DNA of 64,000 nt from Limnohabitans sp. (GCA_030158125.1 JAOATL010000004.1:186001-250000), one strand, 5' to 3'. Numbered from the stretch's first letter, positions 45,220 through 54,757 are shown. Translations and numbers: made by a program. The notes: generated by a model not told the origin, from the sequence alone.

Positions 45220-46044
45220 ATGTCCCAACTGCTAGTTCGCAAACTGTTGATCGATCTCAGCGCACCCTTCCCTGCCAATTGGTGTGGTGGTGATGCGTTC
45301 AAGTCGGCTTTCTTCAATGCCCTGTCAATGAGCTTTCCAGTGGGTGAACAGTTTTTCATTGATTCCGTTCGCACGGGTCTCAAAACCTTGCCTGAAGCCG
45401 AACAAGCCAAATACAAAACTGAAGTGCAAGGTTTCATTGGACAAGAAGCCACCCATCGCCGCATTCACGCCTTGTTCAATGATCATCTGCAGACCATGGG
45501 TTTTCAAAACGTCATTGCCAAAAAATCTGCTGCACGTGTGCTTAAAAATGCGGACATGAACATCCGAATGCACGTGGGAGCCACCGCAGCCACCGAACAT
45601 TTCACGGCCATCTTTGCAGAATGGATGCTCCGTCATCCAGAGGTGTTTGACGGCACAGAAGAACGCCTCAAAACCATGTGGCTATGGCACAGCGCAGAAG
45701 AGTCCGAGCATCGCAGCACGGCTTTCGACATCTACAAAGCTTTGGGCGGCAACGAAGAATGGCGCATCAAACTGTTCCACTTCATCACGGTTCAATTTCT
45801 GTCCGACGTGATGTTGCAAACAGTTCGCAACCTTTGGCACGATCGCCAGCTGTTAAAGCTGAGCACGTGGAAAAGTGGCTATCAGTTTCTGTTGTCCAAA
45901 GACGGCCTGTTCCGTGGCAACGTGGCGCAATGGCGTGAATACAAGTCACCCGACTTCCACCCCAATCAACAAGACGATCGTTTGTCACGCGACTGGTTGC
46001 AACACAATCAAGACCAATTCACAGTGGTCGGTCAAGGCGCTTGA
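45220..46044 (+). CDS. PF10118-type predicted metal-dependent hydrolase
   Basis: A 274-residue all-helical protein of the ferritin-like PF10118 family. Metal-binding candidates are EATHRRIH at about residues 75-82, ATEHFTAIFAEW and SAEESEHRSTAFDIY, i.e. repeated E-x-x-H pairs. The biochemical role of the family is not established. AGGAAT precedes the ATG. The next gene follows after 19 bases. Confidence 0.82.
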   Translation: MSQLLVRKLLIDLSAPFPANWCGGDAFKSAFFNALSMSFPVGEQFFIDSVRTGLKTLPEAEQAKYKTEVQGFIGQEATHRRIHALFNDHLQTMGFQNVIAKKSAARVLKNADMNIRMHVGATAATEHFTAIFAEWMLRHPEVFDGTEERLKTMWLWHSAEESEHRSTAFDIYKALGGNEEWRIKLFHFITVQFLSDVMLQTVRNLWHDRQLLKLSTWKSGYQFLLSKDGLFRGNVAQWREYKSPDFHPNQQDDRLSRDWLQHNQDQFTVVGQGA

Positions 46045-46063
46045 GTCTCTCAGCACGTCCTGC

Positions 46064-46681
46064 ATGAACACCGCCATGTTGGCCATCTTTTTGCCATTGA
46101 CCCTTTTGTACGGGGTCTTTTGGCTTTGGTATGGCGGCAATGGCCAGCGAATGTCACCGCACGAAATTGAAGAGGCTCTGCACAAATTACGCAGCACTGA
46201 TCTTGGGCATGACAATTCAGCTGAGGTAGAAGACGTTCGTCAACTCTTGGCTTCTGACGATGGCAAAGAATTTGTGATGCAAAATCTGGTGCGCTATCGC
46301 GCCAAGGCGCTGTATCCTGAAGGTTTTCATTACAGCGATGACCCACGCGAAGCGGACAAACGCTACGGCAAATCCATCATGGGCGACTTGCTTCGGTATG
46401 GCAATTTGATTTTTTTCATTGCCCGCAAATCGGGCGATTTTGTCAAGCCCGATGGCGCCGATGCCTGGCACTACGTGGCCATGGTGCGTTACCGCAGCCG
46501 ACGCGACTTTGTGCGCTTTGCCATTCGCGCCAACCAAGCTGACAAGTTCATGCACAAATGGGCTGCCATTGAAAAAACCCATGTGTTTCCAGTCAAACCC
46601 CTGATCAGTTTGGTTGCGGTGAGAACTTTGGTTGCACTGTTGCTGTTCACTTTCGGCGTGATTTTGACCAGCGTGCTGTAA
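46064..46681 (+). CDS. conserved membrane protein of unknown function
   Basis: A 205-residue protein with one hydrophobic helix at the N-terminus (about 1-22) and another at the C-terminus (about 183-205). The soluble core between them has VMQNLVRYRAKALYPEG and WHYVAMVRYRSRRDFVRFAI, a pattern reminiscent of DUF1330-like dimeric alpha/beta barrels. ATG 46064 is chosen because the earlier opening overlaps the upstream gene. Function unknown; probably co-transcribed with the PF10118 gene. Confidence 0.6.
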   Translation: MNTAMLAIFLPLTLLYGVFWLWYGGNGQRMSPHEIEEALHKLRSTDLGHDNSAEVEDVRQLLASDDGKEFVMQNLVRYRAKALYPEGFHYSDDPREADKRYGKSIMGDLLRYGNLIFFIARKSGDFVKPDGADAWHYVAMVRYRSRRDFVRFAIRANQADKFMHKWAAIEKTHVFPVKPLISLVAVRTLVALLLFTFGVILTSVL

Positions 46682-46758
46682 AGACGAAAGGGTCTGATCA
46701 AAAGTAGCGCAAGCCTTGTTATGCTGAGGTCTTGTTCAACGCTTTTCTGAACGCCAAC

Positions 46759-48474
46759 ATGTCACAAGCTGCCCTCAGCAACGCCAAACTACCCAAGCCC
46801 GAATTCGATCGCTTTTACAAGCACCCCGAACTCACCCAACTGCTACAAGATTTTGCCAATGCGCGGCCGGACTTGGTCGAGTTGCGAGAATTGGGCCGCA
46901 GCCACGAAAACCGACCTATTTGGGTTTTGGTGATCACACGCAAAAGCACAGGCTCTGATGTCGACAAGCCGGCCTTCTGGGTCGATGGCAACATCCACGC
47001 AGCCGAATTGACGGCCAGCACCGCTTGTCTGTATTGGTTGCACCAGCTGCTCAGCAAAGATGGCGAAGATGCACAAATAACGGAATTGCTCAGTACCCGC
47101 GTGGTGTATCTGGTGCCGCGTCTGAATCCAGATGGCGCCGAGTTGGCCATGGCCGACAAGCCAAGGCACATCCGCTCATCAACCCGTCCCTACCCATGGG
47201 ATGAGCCGCATGTCGAAGGCTTGACGATTGAAGACATGGATGGCGACGGCCGCATTTTGATGATGCGCATTCCCGATGCGCATGGCGGTTGGAAGGTCAA
47301 TCCGGATGAGCCGCGCTTGCTCACACCGCGTTTGCCGGGTGAGTTTGGCGGCCAGTATTATCGCGTCATGCCTGAAGGCAGTTTGCAGCACTATGACGGC
47401 ATCAACATCAAACCCAACCGTGATGTGGAAGGTTTAGATTTAAACCGCAACTTCCCCGCCTTCTGGCGCCAAGAACACGAACAAGTAGGTGCCGGCCCAT
47501 TTCCCACCAGCGAGCCCGAAGTGCGTGCCATGGTGGAATTCATTGCCAAGCATCCCAACATCGGGGCAGCGGTTAGTTTTCACACGCACTCTGGTGTCAT
47601 TTTGCGTCCCATGGGCACGCAAAGCGACACCGACATGACGCCTGAAGACTTGTGGATGATCAAGCGCATGTCGGACATCGGCAGCAAGCTCACGGGCTAC
47701 CCCGCTGTCAGTATTTTTCACGACTTCAAATACCATCCCAAAGAAGTCATTACCGGCACGCAAGATTGGGTTTACGAACACTTAGGTGCTTTGTTTTGGA
47801 CCGTTGAAATCTGGGCCCCCAACAAAGAAGCTGGCATCACCGATTACGACTGGATTCATTGGTACCGCGACCATCCCCCTGAGGACGACATCAAGTTGCT
47901 TAAATGGAGCGACGAGGTGTGCGGCGGCAAGGCGCACGTCGATTGGTATCCCTACCAGCACCCCGAATTGGGTGCGGTGGAATTGGGCGGTTGGGACCGC
48001 ATGAACTACTGGCGCAATCCACCCGCACATTTGCGCGAGCGCGAAGCAGCAAGGTTTCCAGCTTGGTTGAATCAGATTGCCCTCACCTTGCCCAAGTTGG
48101 AGTTGCTGCATGCCAAAGCAGAAAACTTAGGCAAGGGCCAATGGCGCGTTCAGATGGCGGTTGGCAATGCGGGCTATTTGCCCAGTTATGTCACCAAGCG
48201 TGCATTGGAACGAAAAACAGCACGCCCCTGCATGTTTGAAATTGATCTGCCTGAAGGGGCAACTTTGCGCATGGGTAAACCACGCATGGAAGGCCCTCAG
48301 TTGGAAGGCCATGCCGCAAGCAATTCACTACAAGCGTTTTTGCCCAACAAAACCATTACGGGAGATCGGGCCTTGAACGAATGGATTGTGGAAGCCCCAG
48401 CAGGCACAGTGCTCAACTTAACAGCGCATGCCGCGCGGGCAGGCACTGTCAGAGCTTCCATCACCTTGAAATAA
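46759..48474 (+). CDS. M14 family metallocarboxypeptidase
   Basis: A 571-residue protein. Zinc ligands are the H-x-x-E pair in GNIHAAELTAS and the later His in SFHTHSG. RLNPDGAE and NRDVEGLDLNRNFPA are the substrate-binding Arg/Asn region of M14 peptidases. A C-terminal beta-rich extension of roughly 120 residues follows the catalytic domain. No clear signal peptide, so it may be cytoplasmic. ATG 46759 is chosen over the in-frame TTG at 46732. It converges with the amidohydrolase gene with one base between. Confidence 0.85.
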   Translation: MSQAALSNAKLPKPEFDRFYKHPELTQLLQDFANARPDLVELRELGRSHENRPIWVLVITRKSTGSDVDKPAFWVDGNIHAAELTASTACLYWLHQLLSKDGEDAQITELLSTRVVYLVPRLNPDGAELAMADKPRHIRSSTRPYPWDEPHVEGLTIEDMDGDGRILMMRIPDAHGGWKVNPDEPRLLTPRLPGEFGGQYYRVMPEGSLQHYDGINIKPNRDVEGLDLNRNFPAFWRQEHEQVGAGPFPTSEPEVRAMVEFIAKHPNIGAAVSFHTHSGVILRPMGTQSDTDMTPEDLWMIKRMSDIGSKLTGYPAVSIFHDFKYHPKEVITGTQDWVYEHLGALFWTVEIWAPNKEAGITDYDWIHWYRDHPPEDDIKLLKWSDEVCGGKAHVDWYPYQHPELGAVELGGWDRMNYWRNPPAHLREREAARFPAWLNQIALTLPKLELLHAKAENLGKGQWRVQMAVGNAGYLPSYVTKRALERKTARPCMFEIDLPEGATLRMGKPRMEGPQLEGHAASNSLQAFLPNKTITGDRALNEWIVEAPAGTVLNLTAHAARAGTVRASITLK

Positions 48475-48475
48475 T

Positions 48476-49339
48476 TTATTTCAAGCCCAGCAAGCGCACG
48501 GCGTTGTCTTTCAAAATCCCGGGCATCACCTCGGGTTTGAAACCGGCCACTTCAAAATCCTTCATCCACCGCTCTGGTGTGATGAGGGGGTAATCGCTGC
48601 CAAACAAAATGCGGTCTTTCAGCAAGGTGTTGGCGTACTGCACCAGTTGCTTTGGAAAGTACTTGGGGCTCCAGCCCGACAAATCAATCCAGACGTTGGG
48701 CTTGTGCGTGGCGACGCTGAGGGCTTCGTCTTGCCAAGGGAAGCTGGGGTGCGCCATCACAATTTGCATGTCTGGAAAATCAATGGCCACGTCGTCTAAG
48801 TGCATGGGATTGCTGTAGGCCAAACGCAAACCACCGCCGCATCGCATGCCCGAGCCAATGCCACTGTGACCCGTGTGAAAGATGGCGGGCATCTTGTGTT
48901 CGTTGATCACCTCGTAAATGGGCCAAGCCATTTTGTCGTAGGGGTGGTAGCCCTGAACGGTGGGATGAAACTTAAAGCCCTTGATGCCCTCTTCTTTGAT
49001 CAGTCGCTCGGCTTCGCGCGCACCCATCTTGCCTTTGTGGGGGTCGATGCTGGCAAACGCAATCATCATGTCGCTGTTGTCGCGGGCAGCTTTGGCAATT
49101 TCTTCATTGGGAATACGGCGGCGGCCCAACTGTGACTCGCTGTCGACCGTGAACATCACCAAGCCAATTTTTCGCTCGCGGTAATAAGCCACAGTTTCGT
49201 CGATGGTGGGACGGCGGTTGCTGCCAAAAAACTTGTCAGCGGCGCGGTCGTACTCTTCGCCGTAGTTGTCGAAGGGGTTCCAGCAACTCACCTCTGCGTG
49301 GGTGTGAATGTCGATGGCAATCAGGTCTTGGTGTTTCAT
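48476..49339 (-). CDS. amidohydrolase 2 family (ACMSD-like) metal-dependent hydrolase
   Basis: A 287-residue TIM-barrel amidohydrolase. AIDIHTHAEVS has the first His pair, GFKFHPTVQG and AIFHTGHSG the next ligands, and LFGSDYPLITPERW the C-terminal Asp. Family members decarboxylate or hydrolyse aromatic and ring-cleavage acids (ACMSD, gamma-resorcylate decarboxylase, LigJ relatives). It is divergent from the phenylpropanoid cluster, which suggests a role with aromatic acids. Confidence 0.85.
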   Translation of the reverse strand: MKHQDLIAIDIHTHAEVSCWNPFDNYGEEYDRAADKFFGSNRRPTIDETVAYYRERKIGLVMFTVDSESQLGRRRIPNEEIAKAARDNSDMMIAFASIDPHKGKMGAREAERLIKEEGIKGFKFHPTVQGYHPYDKMAWPIYEVINEHKMPAIFHTGHSGIGSGMRCGGGLRLAYSNPMHLDDVAIDFPDMQIVMAHPSFPWQDEALSVATHKPNVWIDLSGWSPKYFPKQLVQYANTLLKDRILFGSDYPLITPERWMKDFEVAGFKPEVMPGILKDNAVRLLGLK

Positions 49340-49401
49340 AAAAACTTTCAGAAATTCGGGAAAACCCTGTGTTCATTGCGCTCGCATGGCAAGACAATAT
49401 A

Positions 49402-49416
49402 GTTATTGATAATAAC
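49402..49416. promoter_or_regulatory. candidate operator of the phenylpropanoid cluster
   Basis: GTTATT-GAT-AATAAC is a perfect 6-3-6 inverted repeat in the amidohydrolase-enoyl-CoA hydratase gap, about 50 bases before the ATG. It suits the MarR-type regulator encoded at 61213. Confidence 0.5.
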
Positions 49417-49427
49417 CTTTTTAACAA

Positions 49428-49449
49428 GTCCTTGCACGCTTGCAAGGAC
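49428..49449 (+). other. 5' leader hairpin before the enoyl-CoA hydratase gene
   Basis: GTCCTTGCA-CGCT-TGCAAGGAC is a perfect 9-bp stem with a tetraloop ending 17 bases before the ATG. It may stabilise the operon mRNA or affect its translation. Confidence 0.5.
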
Positions 49450-49466
49450 GAATTGGACCCTCCATC

Positions 49467-50273
49467 ATGACTCAAAATCTACATCCTTTGTTGCAGCGCG
49501 CCCAGACCCATGGCATTCATTTTGAGATGAAGGGAGCGGTGGCAGTGGTGCGTTTAAGCCGTCCCACCAAACGCAACGCACTGAACGACGGTTTGATCGA
49601 AGCCTTACGCGATGTGTTCCAAAACCTGCCCGAAGAAGCCAAGTCAGCCGTGGTATTTGGTGAAGGTGATCATTTCTGCGCGGGCTTGGATTTGTCTGAA
49701 CTGAAAGAGCGCGACGCCGGTCAGGGGGTGCATCATTCACGTAGCTGGCACGTGGCCTTGGACGCAGTTCAATTGGGTCGTGTTCCTGTCATTGCTGCTT
49801 TGCATGGCGCGGTGGTGGGCGGTGGTTTGGAATTGGCCAGCGCTTGTCATATTCGCGTTGCAGACGACAGCACCTTCTTTGCTTTACCAGAAGGCACGCG
49901 CGGTATTTTTGTGGGCGGTGGCGGCTCTGTTCGCATTCCTAAACTGATTGGCGTGGCGCGCATGACCGACATGATGCTGACCGGCCGTGTTTACAACGCA
50001 GTCGACGGCGAGCGCATTGGCTTGGCCCAATACCACGTGCCCACAGGCACAGCGCTTGAAAAAGCCATGGACTTGGCACAGCGAATTGCGACCAATGCAC
50101 CGTTAACCAACTATGCATTGATGCACGCCCTGCCGCGCATTGCCGAGCAACCTGCTGACCATGGCTACCTGACTGAAGCCCTCATTTCTTCCATTGCACA
50201 AGCAGCCCCCGAAGCCAAAGCGCGCGTGAAGGCTTTCTTGGACGGCAAAGCAGCCAAAGTTCAAAAGAGCTAA
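49467..50273 (+). CDS. enoyl-CoA hydratase/isomerase family protein
   Basis: A 268-residue crotonase-fold enzyme. HFCAGLDLSEL and HGAVVGGGLELASACHIRVA form the oxyanion hole, with the catalytic Glu candidate in ALPEGTRGIFVGGGG. In this context it would hydrate feruloyl- or coumaroyl-CoA. Hydratase-lyases (Ech) also belong to this fold, but the thiolase and SDR genes next door favour a true hydratase in beta-oxidation. ATG 49467 is chosen over the in-frame TTG at 49440. First gene of the plus-strand cluster. Confidence 0.85.
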   Translation: MTQNLHPLLQRAQTHGIHFEMKGAVAVVRLSRPTKRNALNDGLIEALRDVFQNLPEEAKSAVVFGEGDHFCAGLDLSELKERDAGQGVHHSRSWHVALDAVQLGRVPVIAALHGAVVGGGLELASACHIRVADDSTFFALPEGTRGIFVGGGGSVRIPKLIGVARMTDMMLTGRVYNAVDGERIGLAQYHVPTGTALEKAMDLAQRIATNAPLTNYALMHALPRIAEQPADHGYLTEALISSIAQAAPEAKARVKAFLDGKAAKVQKS

Positions 50274-50322
50274 TTCGCCATTTAAAAGCATCTACATCGC
50301 CAACCGTTACTGAGAGACCCGT

Positions 50323-52176
50323 ATGAGCGCTCCTAAATTTAGACCCTTGCGTTTTGGCGTGACACGTGTCACTTTAAAAGATGGTGTGCCCGGTACGCAT
50401 TACCTCAAAGCAGATCAAGAGTTGCAGGCTTTTCCAGACCGCCTGACAGACCGTCTGCAACACTGGGCTCACAACAAACCAACACAAACACTCTTTGCAC
50501 GTCGCGTTAAATTGGCCGATGGCAGTTTGGGTGATTGGCGTCATGTGACCTACGCTGAGGCATGGGCCACCGCAAGAAACATTGCGCAGGGTTTGATCAA
50601 CCGCGGCTTGAACGCAGAGCGCCCCGTGGTGATCTTGAGCGAAAACAGTTTAGAACATGCCCTGTTGGCCCTGGGTTGCATGGTGGCGGGCGTGCCCTTT
50701 GTGCCCACCTCACCACCCTACTCATTGATTAGTCAGGACTACGACAAACTCAAGCACGTGTTGCGTACCGTGACGCCAGGCTTGGTGTTTGCCGGCGATG
50801 CACGCTATGCAAAAGCCATTGCGGCCACAGTTTCCAGTGACATGGAAATTGTGATGAACGAAGGTGGCGTAGAAGGCAAACAAGTCACTACTTTTGAAGC
50901 CTTGTGCAGCACGCCTGCCACAGCGCAAGTCGATGCCGCCATCGCAGCCACAGGCCCTGACACCATTGTGAAATTTTTGTTCACCAGTGGCTCCACCAAG
51001 TTGCCTAAAGCCGTGATCAACACACAACGTTTGTGGTGTGCCAATCAACAACAAATGGCGCAGTCCATGCCCATCTTGGCCGAAGCCCCTTTGGTCTTGG
51101 TCGACTGGTTGCCATGGAACCACACCTTTGGTGGCAATCACAACTTTGGCATGGTGGTGTTTCATGGCGGTACGATGTACATCGACGACGGCAAACCCAC
51201 GCCAGCCCTCATGCATGAAACATTGCGCAACTTGCGCGAAATTGCACCCACTGTTTACTTCAATGTGCCCACAGGCTTTGAAGCCATTGCCCATGCCATG
51301 AAGACCGACGATTTGCTGCGCAAGACTTTGTTGTCACGTGTGCAGATGTTCTTCTATGCAGGCGCTGCGTTGGCACAACCCATTTGGGACAGCTTGTATG
51401 AGTCGCAAGAACGCGAAGTGGGCGAGCGCATTGTGATGGGGACTGGCCTGGGCATGACCGAGTCTGGACCCTTCGGTATTTTTGTCACCAACCCTTACGT
51501 GAATGCAGGTGACTTAGGGGTTCCAACACCTGGTTTGGAACTCAAACTGGTCGACATGGGCGGCAAGACAGAGGTGCGTTACCGCGGCCCCAACATCACG
51601 CCCGGTTACTGGCGCAATGCAGAAGAAACCCAAGGTGCGTTTGACGATGAAGGTTTCTTCTGTACCGGCGATGCCGTCAAGTGGATTGACGAAACCGATG
51701 TGCACTTGGGCTTGAAGTTTGATGGCCGCATTGCAGAAGACTTCAAGTTGGCAACGGGTACGTTTGTCAGCGTGGGCCCTTTGCGAGGCAAGATCATTGC
51801 CGCAGGTGCGCCCTACATCCAAGACGTGGTGCTGACAGGCATCAACTTAAAAGAAGTGGGCGCCATGGTGTTTCCAACACCCGCCGTACGCGCGCTCAGT
51901 GGCATGTCGGCAGATGCGCCATTGGCCGATGTTTTAGGCAGCGAACCTGTGTTGGCGCATTTCCAAAAAGTCATCAATGAGCTGGCCAAAACAGCCACAG
52001 GCAGTGCCAATCGCATCGCACGCATGTGCTTGTTGTCCGAGCCACCCACGATCGACAAGGGCGAAATTACCGACAAAGGCTCGATCAATCAACGCGCAGT
52101 GTTGACGCACCGCGCTGACACAGTGGCCGCATTGCATGAAGAGCGCTTGCACTTCATCTTGAAGCCCACCGCCTAA
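50323..52176 (+). CDS. fcs: feruloyl-CoA synthase (Fcs-type hydroxycinnamate:CoA ligase)
   Basis: A 617-residue adenylate-forming enzyme of the feruloyl-CoA synthetase family, the length of the family. A3 motif is FLFTSGSTKLPKAVINTQ, with Lys-Leu in place of the usual Gly-x. MGTGLGMTESGPFG is A5; EGFFCTGDAVKWID is A7. The C-terminal KGEITDKGSINQRAVL takes the place of the usual A10 lysine region. It activates ferulate, p-coumarate or caffeate. Second gene of the cluster. Confidence 0.88.
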   Translation: MSAPKFRPLRFGVTRVTLKDGVPGTHYLKADQELQAFPDRLTDRLQHWAHNKPTQTLFARRVKLADGSLGDWRHVTYAEAWATARNIAQGLINRGLNAERPVVILSENSLEHALLALGCMVAGVPFVPTSPPYSLISQDYDKLKHVLRTVTPGLVFAGDARYAKAIAATVSSDMEIVMNEGGVEGKQVTTFEALCSTPATAQVDAAIAATGPDTIVKFLFTSGSTKLPKAVINTQRLWCANQQQMAQSMPILAEAPLVLVDWLPWNHTFGGNHNFGMVVFHGGTMYIDDGKPTPALMHETLRNLREIAPTVYFNVPTGFEAIAHAMKTDDLLRKTLLSRVQMFFYAGAALAQPIWDSLYESQEREVGERIVMGTGLGMTESGPFGIFVTNPYVNAGDLGVPTPGLELKLVDMGGKTEVRYRGPNITPGYWRNAEETQGAFDDEGFFCTGDAVKWIDETDVHLGLKFDGRIAEDFKLATGTFVSVGPLRGKIIAAGAPYIQDVVLTGINLKEVGAMVFPTPAVRALSGMSADAPLADVLGSEPVLAHFQKVINELAKTATGSANRIARMCLLSEPPTIDKGEITDKGSINQRAVLTHRADTVAALHEERLHFILKPTA

Positions 52177-52200
52177 TTTTGAAATTCTGAAAGTAGCATC

Positions 52201-53448
52201 ATGAGCCAGCCCGGATTTTTCAATGCCTTTGAAGACGTGTGGATGCACGAAGGCGTTCGCACCCCTATGGTCGATTACTGTGGTGCCTTGGGCCACATCT
52301 CCCCCACCGACATGGGCATCAAAGCCGCGCGCGAAGCCCTGAAGCGTGCAGACATTCCAGCCAAAGACATTGGCTCCGTACTCACCGGCAACATGGCCCC
52401 TGGCGACTTTGATCAGTTCTTCTTGCCACGCCACATTGGCCTCTATGCCGGTGTGCCTGTTGAAGTGCCGGCACTGATGGCACAACGCATTTGCGGCACA
52501 GGTTTTGAATTGTTCCGACAAGCAGGCGAGCACATTCAATCAGGCGCTGCAGAAGCTGCGCTGGTGGTCGGCACAGAAAGCATGACGCGCAACCCCATTG
52601 CAGCGTTCGATCACCGCACCGGTTTCAAACTGGGCTCTCCCGTAGGTTTCAAAGACTACATGTGGGAAGCCCTGAAAGACCCAGCCGCCGGCATCAACAT
52701 GATTCAAACGGCCGAAAACTTGGCCAAAAAATACAACATCACGCGGGAAGAAGTGGATGCCTTTGCATCCGAGTCTTTTGCCAAAGCCGTGGCAGCGCAA
52801 CAGTCTGGTTTCTTGGCAGGCGAAATTGTGCCCGTCATCACCGAGAAGTTTGAACTCGACGGTTACAAGTCTCGCGGCATCAAGTTGCAGGGCAAGGTGA
52901 CTGAAGTGTCGCAAGACACACACCCACGCATTTCTCCGGCAGACGTCTTGGCTAAATTGCGCTCTGTGTATGAAGGCGGCGTACAAACAGGTGGCAACAG
53001 CTCCGCCTTGGTGGACGCTGCGGCTGCTTGTGTGGTCACCTCTGGCGCCTATGCCAAAGCCAACGGAAAGAAGCCACTGGCCCGCGTGGTGGCTGCAGCT
53101 GTGGCTGGTGTGCCCCCCGAAATCATGGGCATTGGCCCAGCACCTGCCATTCGTTTATTGCTGGCACGAACCGGCCTCAAACTGTCCGACATCAGTCGCT
53201 TTGAAATCAACGAAGCGCAAGGCGCACAAACTTTGGCAGTGGGCCGTGAGTTGGGTTTAGACCTCAGCTTGCTGAACGTCAATGGAGGCGCCATTGCTTT
53301 GGGTCATCCACTGGCTGCAACCGGTGTTCGTCTCACCATCACATTGGCGCGCGAATTGGCACGCAGTGGCAAACGCTATGGCATTTCGAGTGCATGTGTG
53401 GGCGGTGGCCAAGGCATTGCCTTGCTGATCGAAAACCCCCACACCTGA
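52201..53448 (+). CDS. thiolase (acetyl-CoA acyltransferase)
   Basis: A 415-residue thiolase. Active-site residues are Cys98 (RICGTGFE), His in NVNGGAIALGHPLAATG and the second Cys in SACVGGGQG. EINEAQGAQ takes the place of the common EINEAFAAQ. It would cleave the 3-oxo-phenylpropanoyl-CoA to a benzoyl-CoA and acetyl-CoA. It follows fcs by 24 bases. Confidence 0.92.
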   Translation: MSQPGFFNAFEDVWMHEGVRTPMVDYCGALGHISPTDMGIKAAREALKRADIPAKDIGSVLTGNMAPGDFDQFFLPRHIGLYAGVPVEVPALMAQRICGTGFELFRQAGEHIQSGAAEAALVVGTESMTRNPIAAFDHRTGFKLGSPVGFKDYMWEALKDPAAGINMIQTAENLAKKYNITREEVDAFASESFAKAVAAQQSGFLAGEIVPVITEKFELDGYKSRGIKLQGKVTEVSQDTHPRISPADVLAKLRSVYEGGVQTGGNSSALVDAAAACVVTSGAYAKANGKKPLARVVAAAVAGVPPEIMGIGPAPAIRLLLARTGLKLSDISRFEINEAQGAQTLAVGRELGLDLSLLNVNGGAIALGHPLAATGVRLTITLARELARSGKRYGISSACVGGGQGIALLIENPHT

Positions 53449-53491
53449 TCCCAATCAATTCAGTCAACATCATTCTATTCAAGAGGACATC

Positions 53492-54256
53492 ATGAACATT
53501 CAAGGCATGAGCGCATTGGTCACCGGCGGTGGCTCTGGCTTGGGCGAAGCAACCGCCCGCGAATTGGCCCGTTTAGGTGCCAAAGTGGCCGTACTCGACC
53601 TGAACCTCGACAACGCGCAAAAAGTAGCCGCTGACATCGGCGGCATTGCCATTCAGTGCGATGTCACCAACGCAGCCAGCATGGAAAACGCCGTGGCCGA
53701 AGCGGCCAAAGCCCAAGGTGGCGCGCGCATCTTGATGCAAATTGCGGGCATCGGTACCGCCAAGCGCATTGTGGGCAAAGACGGCAACCCCGCGCCTTTG
53801 GAAGACTTTGCCAAAGTGGTCAATGTCAATTTGATTGGCACTTACAACGCGGCTCGCGTGTTTGCTGCCGCCTGCGCCAAGCTCGATCCCATGGAAGACG
53901 GCGAGCGCGGCGCGATGGTGTTCACAGCTTCTGTGGCTGCCTTTGATGGTCAAGTAGGTCAACAAGCGTATAGCGCATCCAAAGCGGGTGTAGCCGGTAT
54001 GACTTTACCCATGGCTCGCGATTTGGCACAACATGGCATTCGTGTTTGCACCATCGCGCCTGGCATCTTTGCCACGCCTTTGTTGAAAACATTGCCTGAA
54101 CCTGTTCAAGCCTCTTTGGCTGCCAGCATCCCCTTCCCTTCTCGCCTTGGCAAACCTGAAGAGTTTGCGCAACTGGCCGCACACATTGTGAGCAATGGCC
54201 ACTTGAATGGCGAAGTCATTCGCTTGGACGGTGCGCTGCGCATGGCGCCGCGTTAA
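53492..54256 (+). CDS. short-chain dehydrogenase/reductase (3-hydroxyacyl-CoA dehydrogenase-like)
   Basis: A 254-residue SDR. TGGGSGLGEATA is the NAD-binding glycine motif, and QQAYSASKAGVAGM holds the Tyr-x3-Lys pair. Sequence is of the type II 3-hydroxyacyl-CoA dehydrogenase (HSD10-like) subgroup: CTIAPGIFATPLL and GEVIRLDGALRMAPR at the end. AAGAGGAC lies before the ATG. It would oxidise the hydroxyacyl-CoA between the hydratase and thiolase steps. Confidence 0.9.
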   Translation: MNIQGMSALVTGGGSGLGEATARELARLGAKVAVLDLNLDNAQKVAADIGGIAIQCDVTNAASMENAVAEAAKAQGGARILMQIAGIGTAKRIVGKDGNPAPLEDFAKVVNVNLIGTYNAARVFAAACAKLDPMEDGERGAMVFTASVAAFDGQVGQQAYSASKAGVAGMTLPMARDLAQHGIRVCTIAPGIFATPLLKTLPEPVQASLAASIPFPSRLGKPEEFAQLAAHIVSNGHLNGEVIRLDGALRMAPR

Positions 54257-54273
54257 TCGCACGAAAGTTTTCA

Positions 54274-54693
54274 ATGAGTAAAACAGTTGTTTACGAATTG
54301 CAAGTGATGTTCGGTGACTGCGACCCCGCAGGCATCGTCTTCTTTCCTAACTTTTCCAAATGGATGGACGCGTCTTCTCTCAACTTCTTCGTGAAGTGCG
54401 GCGTGCAACCGTGGCGCGAGCTGGTCAAAACCACCGGCATCATTGGCACCCCCCTGTTGGAAATCAACACCAAGTTCGGTCGTCCTGCCACCTATGGCGA
54501 AACACTCCAAATACACACCAGTGTGCAAGAGTGGCGCGACAAAACCTTCATCCACAAACACGTGGTGATGCGCGGCGATACAGTGTTGTGCGAAGGTACC
54601 GAAGTGCGTGCGTTTTGCATCAAGCACCCTGACGATCCCGATCGCATCAAGGCCATTCCAGTTCCCGCGGACATCAAAGCGCTGTGCAGCTAA
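54274..54693 (+). CDS. acyl-CoA thioesterase, 4-hydroxybenzoyl-CoA thioesterase family
   Basis: A 139-residue hotdog-fold thioesterase. FGDCDPAGIVFFPNFSKWMD is the family motif with the catalytic Asp near residue 17. It would release vanillate, 4-hydroxybenzoate or protocatechuate from the CoA ester produced by the thiolase. It follows the SDR gene by 17 bases. Confidence 0.88.
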   Translation: MSKTVVYELQVMFGDCDPAGIVFFPNFSKWMDASSLNFFVKCGVQPWRELVKTTGIIGTPLLEINTKFGRPATYGETLQIHTSVQEWRDKTFIHKHVVMRGDTVLCEGTEVRAFCIKHPDDPDRIKAIPVPADIKALCS

Positions 54694-54757
54694 TGCACAG
54701 CATTTGATTTCCATTTTTCTCTCAACGTTTTTCCAACCCACCTCTTAGGAGACAAGA

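Noticed and set aside
45084-45293. 69-residue frame upstream of the PF10118 gene
   Set aside because: Overlaps the conserved N-terminus of the next gene out of frame and has no recognisable features.
49467-50273. Assignment as feruloyl-CoA hydratase-lyase (Ech) producing vanillin
   Set aside because: No vanillin dehydrogenase is nearby and contiguous SDR, thiolase and thioesterase genes fit beta-oxidation better; kept only as an alternative.
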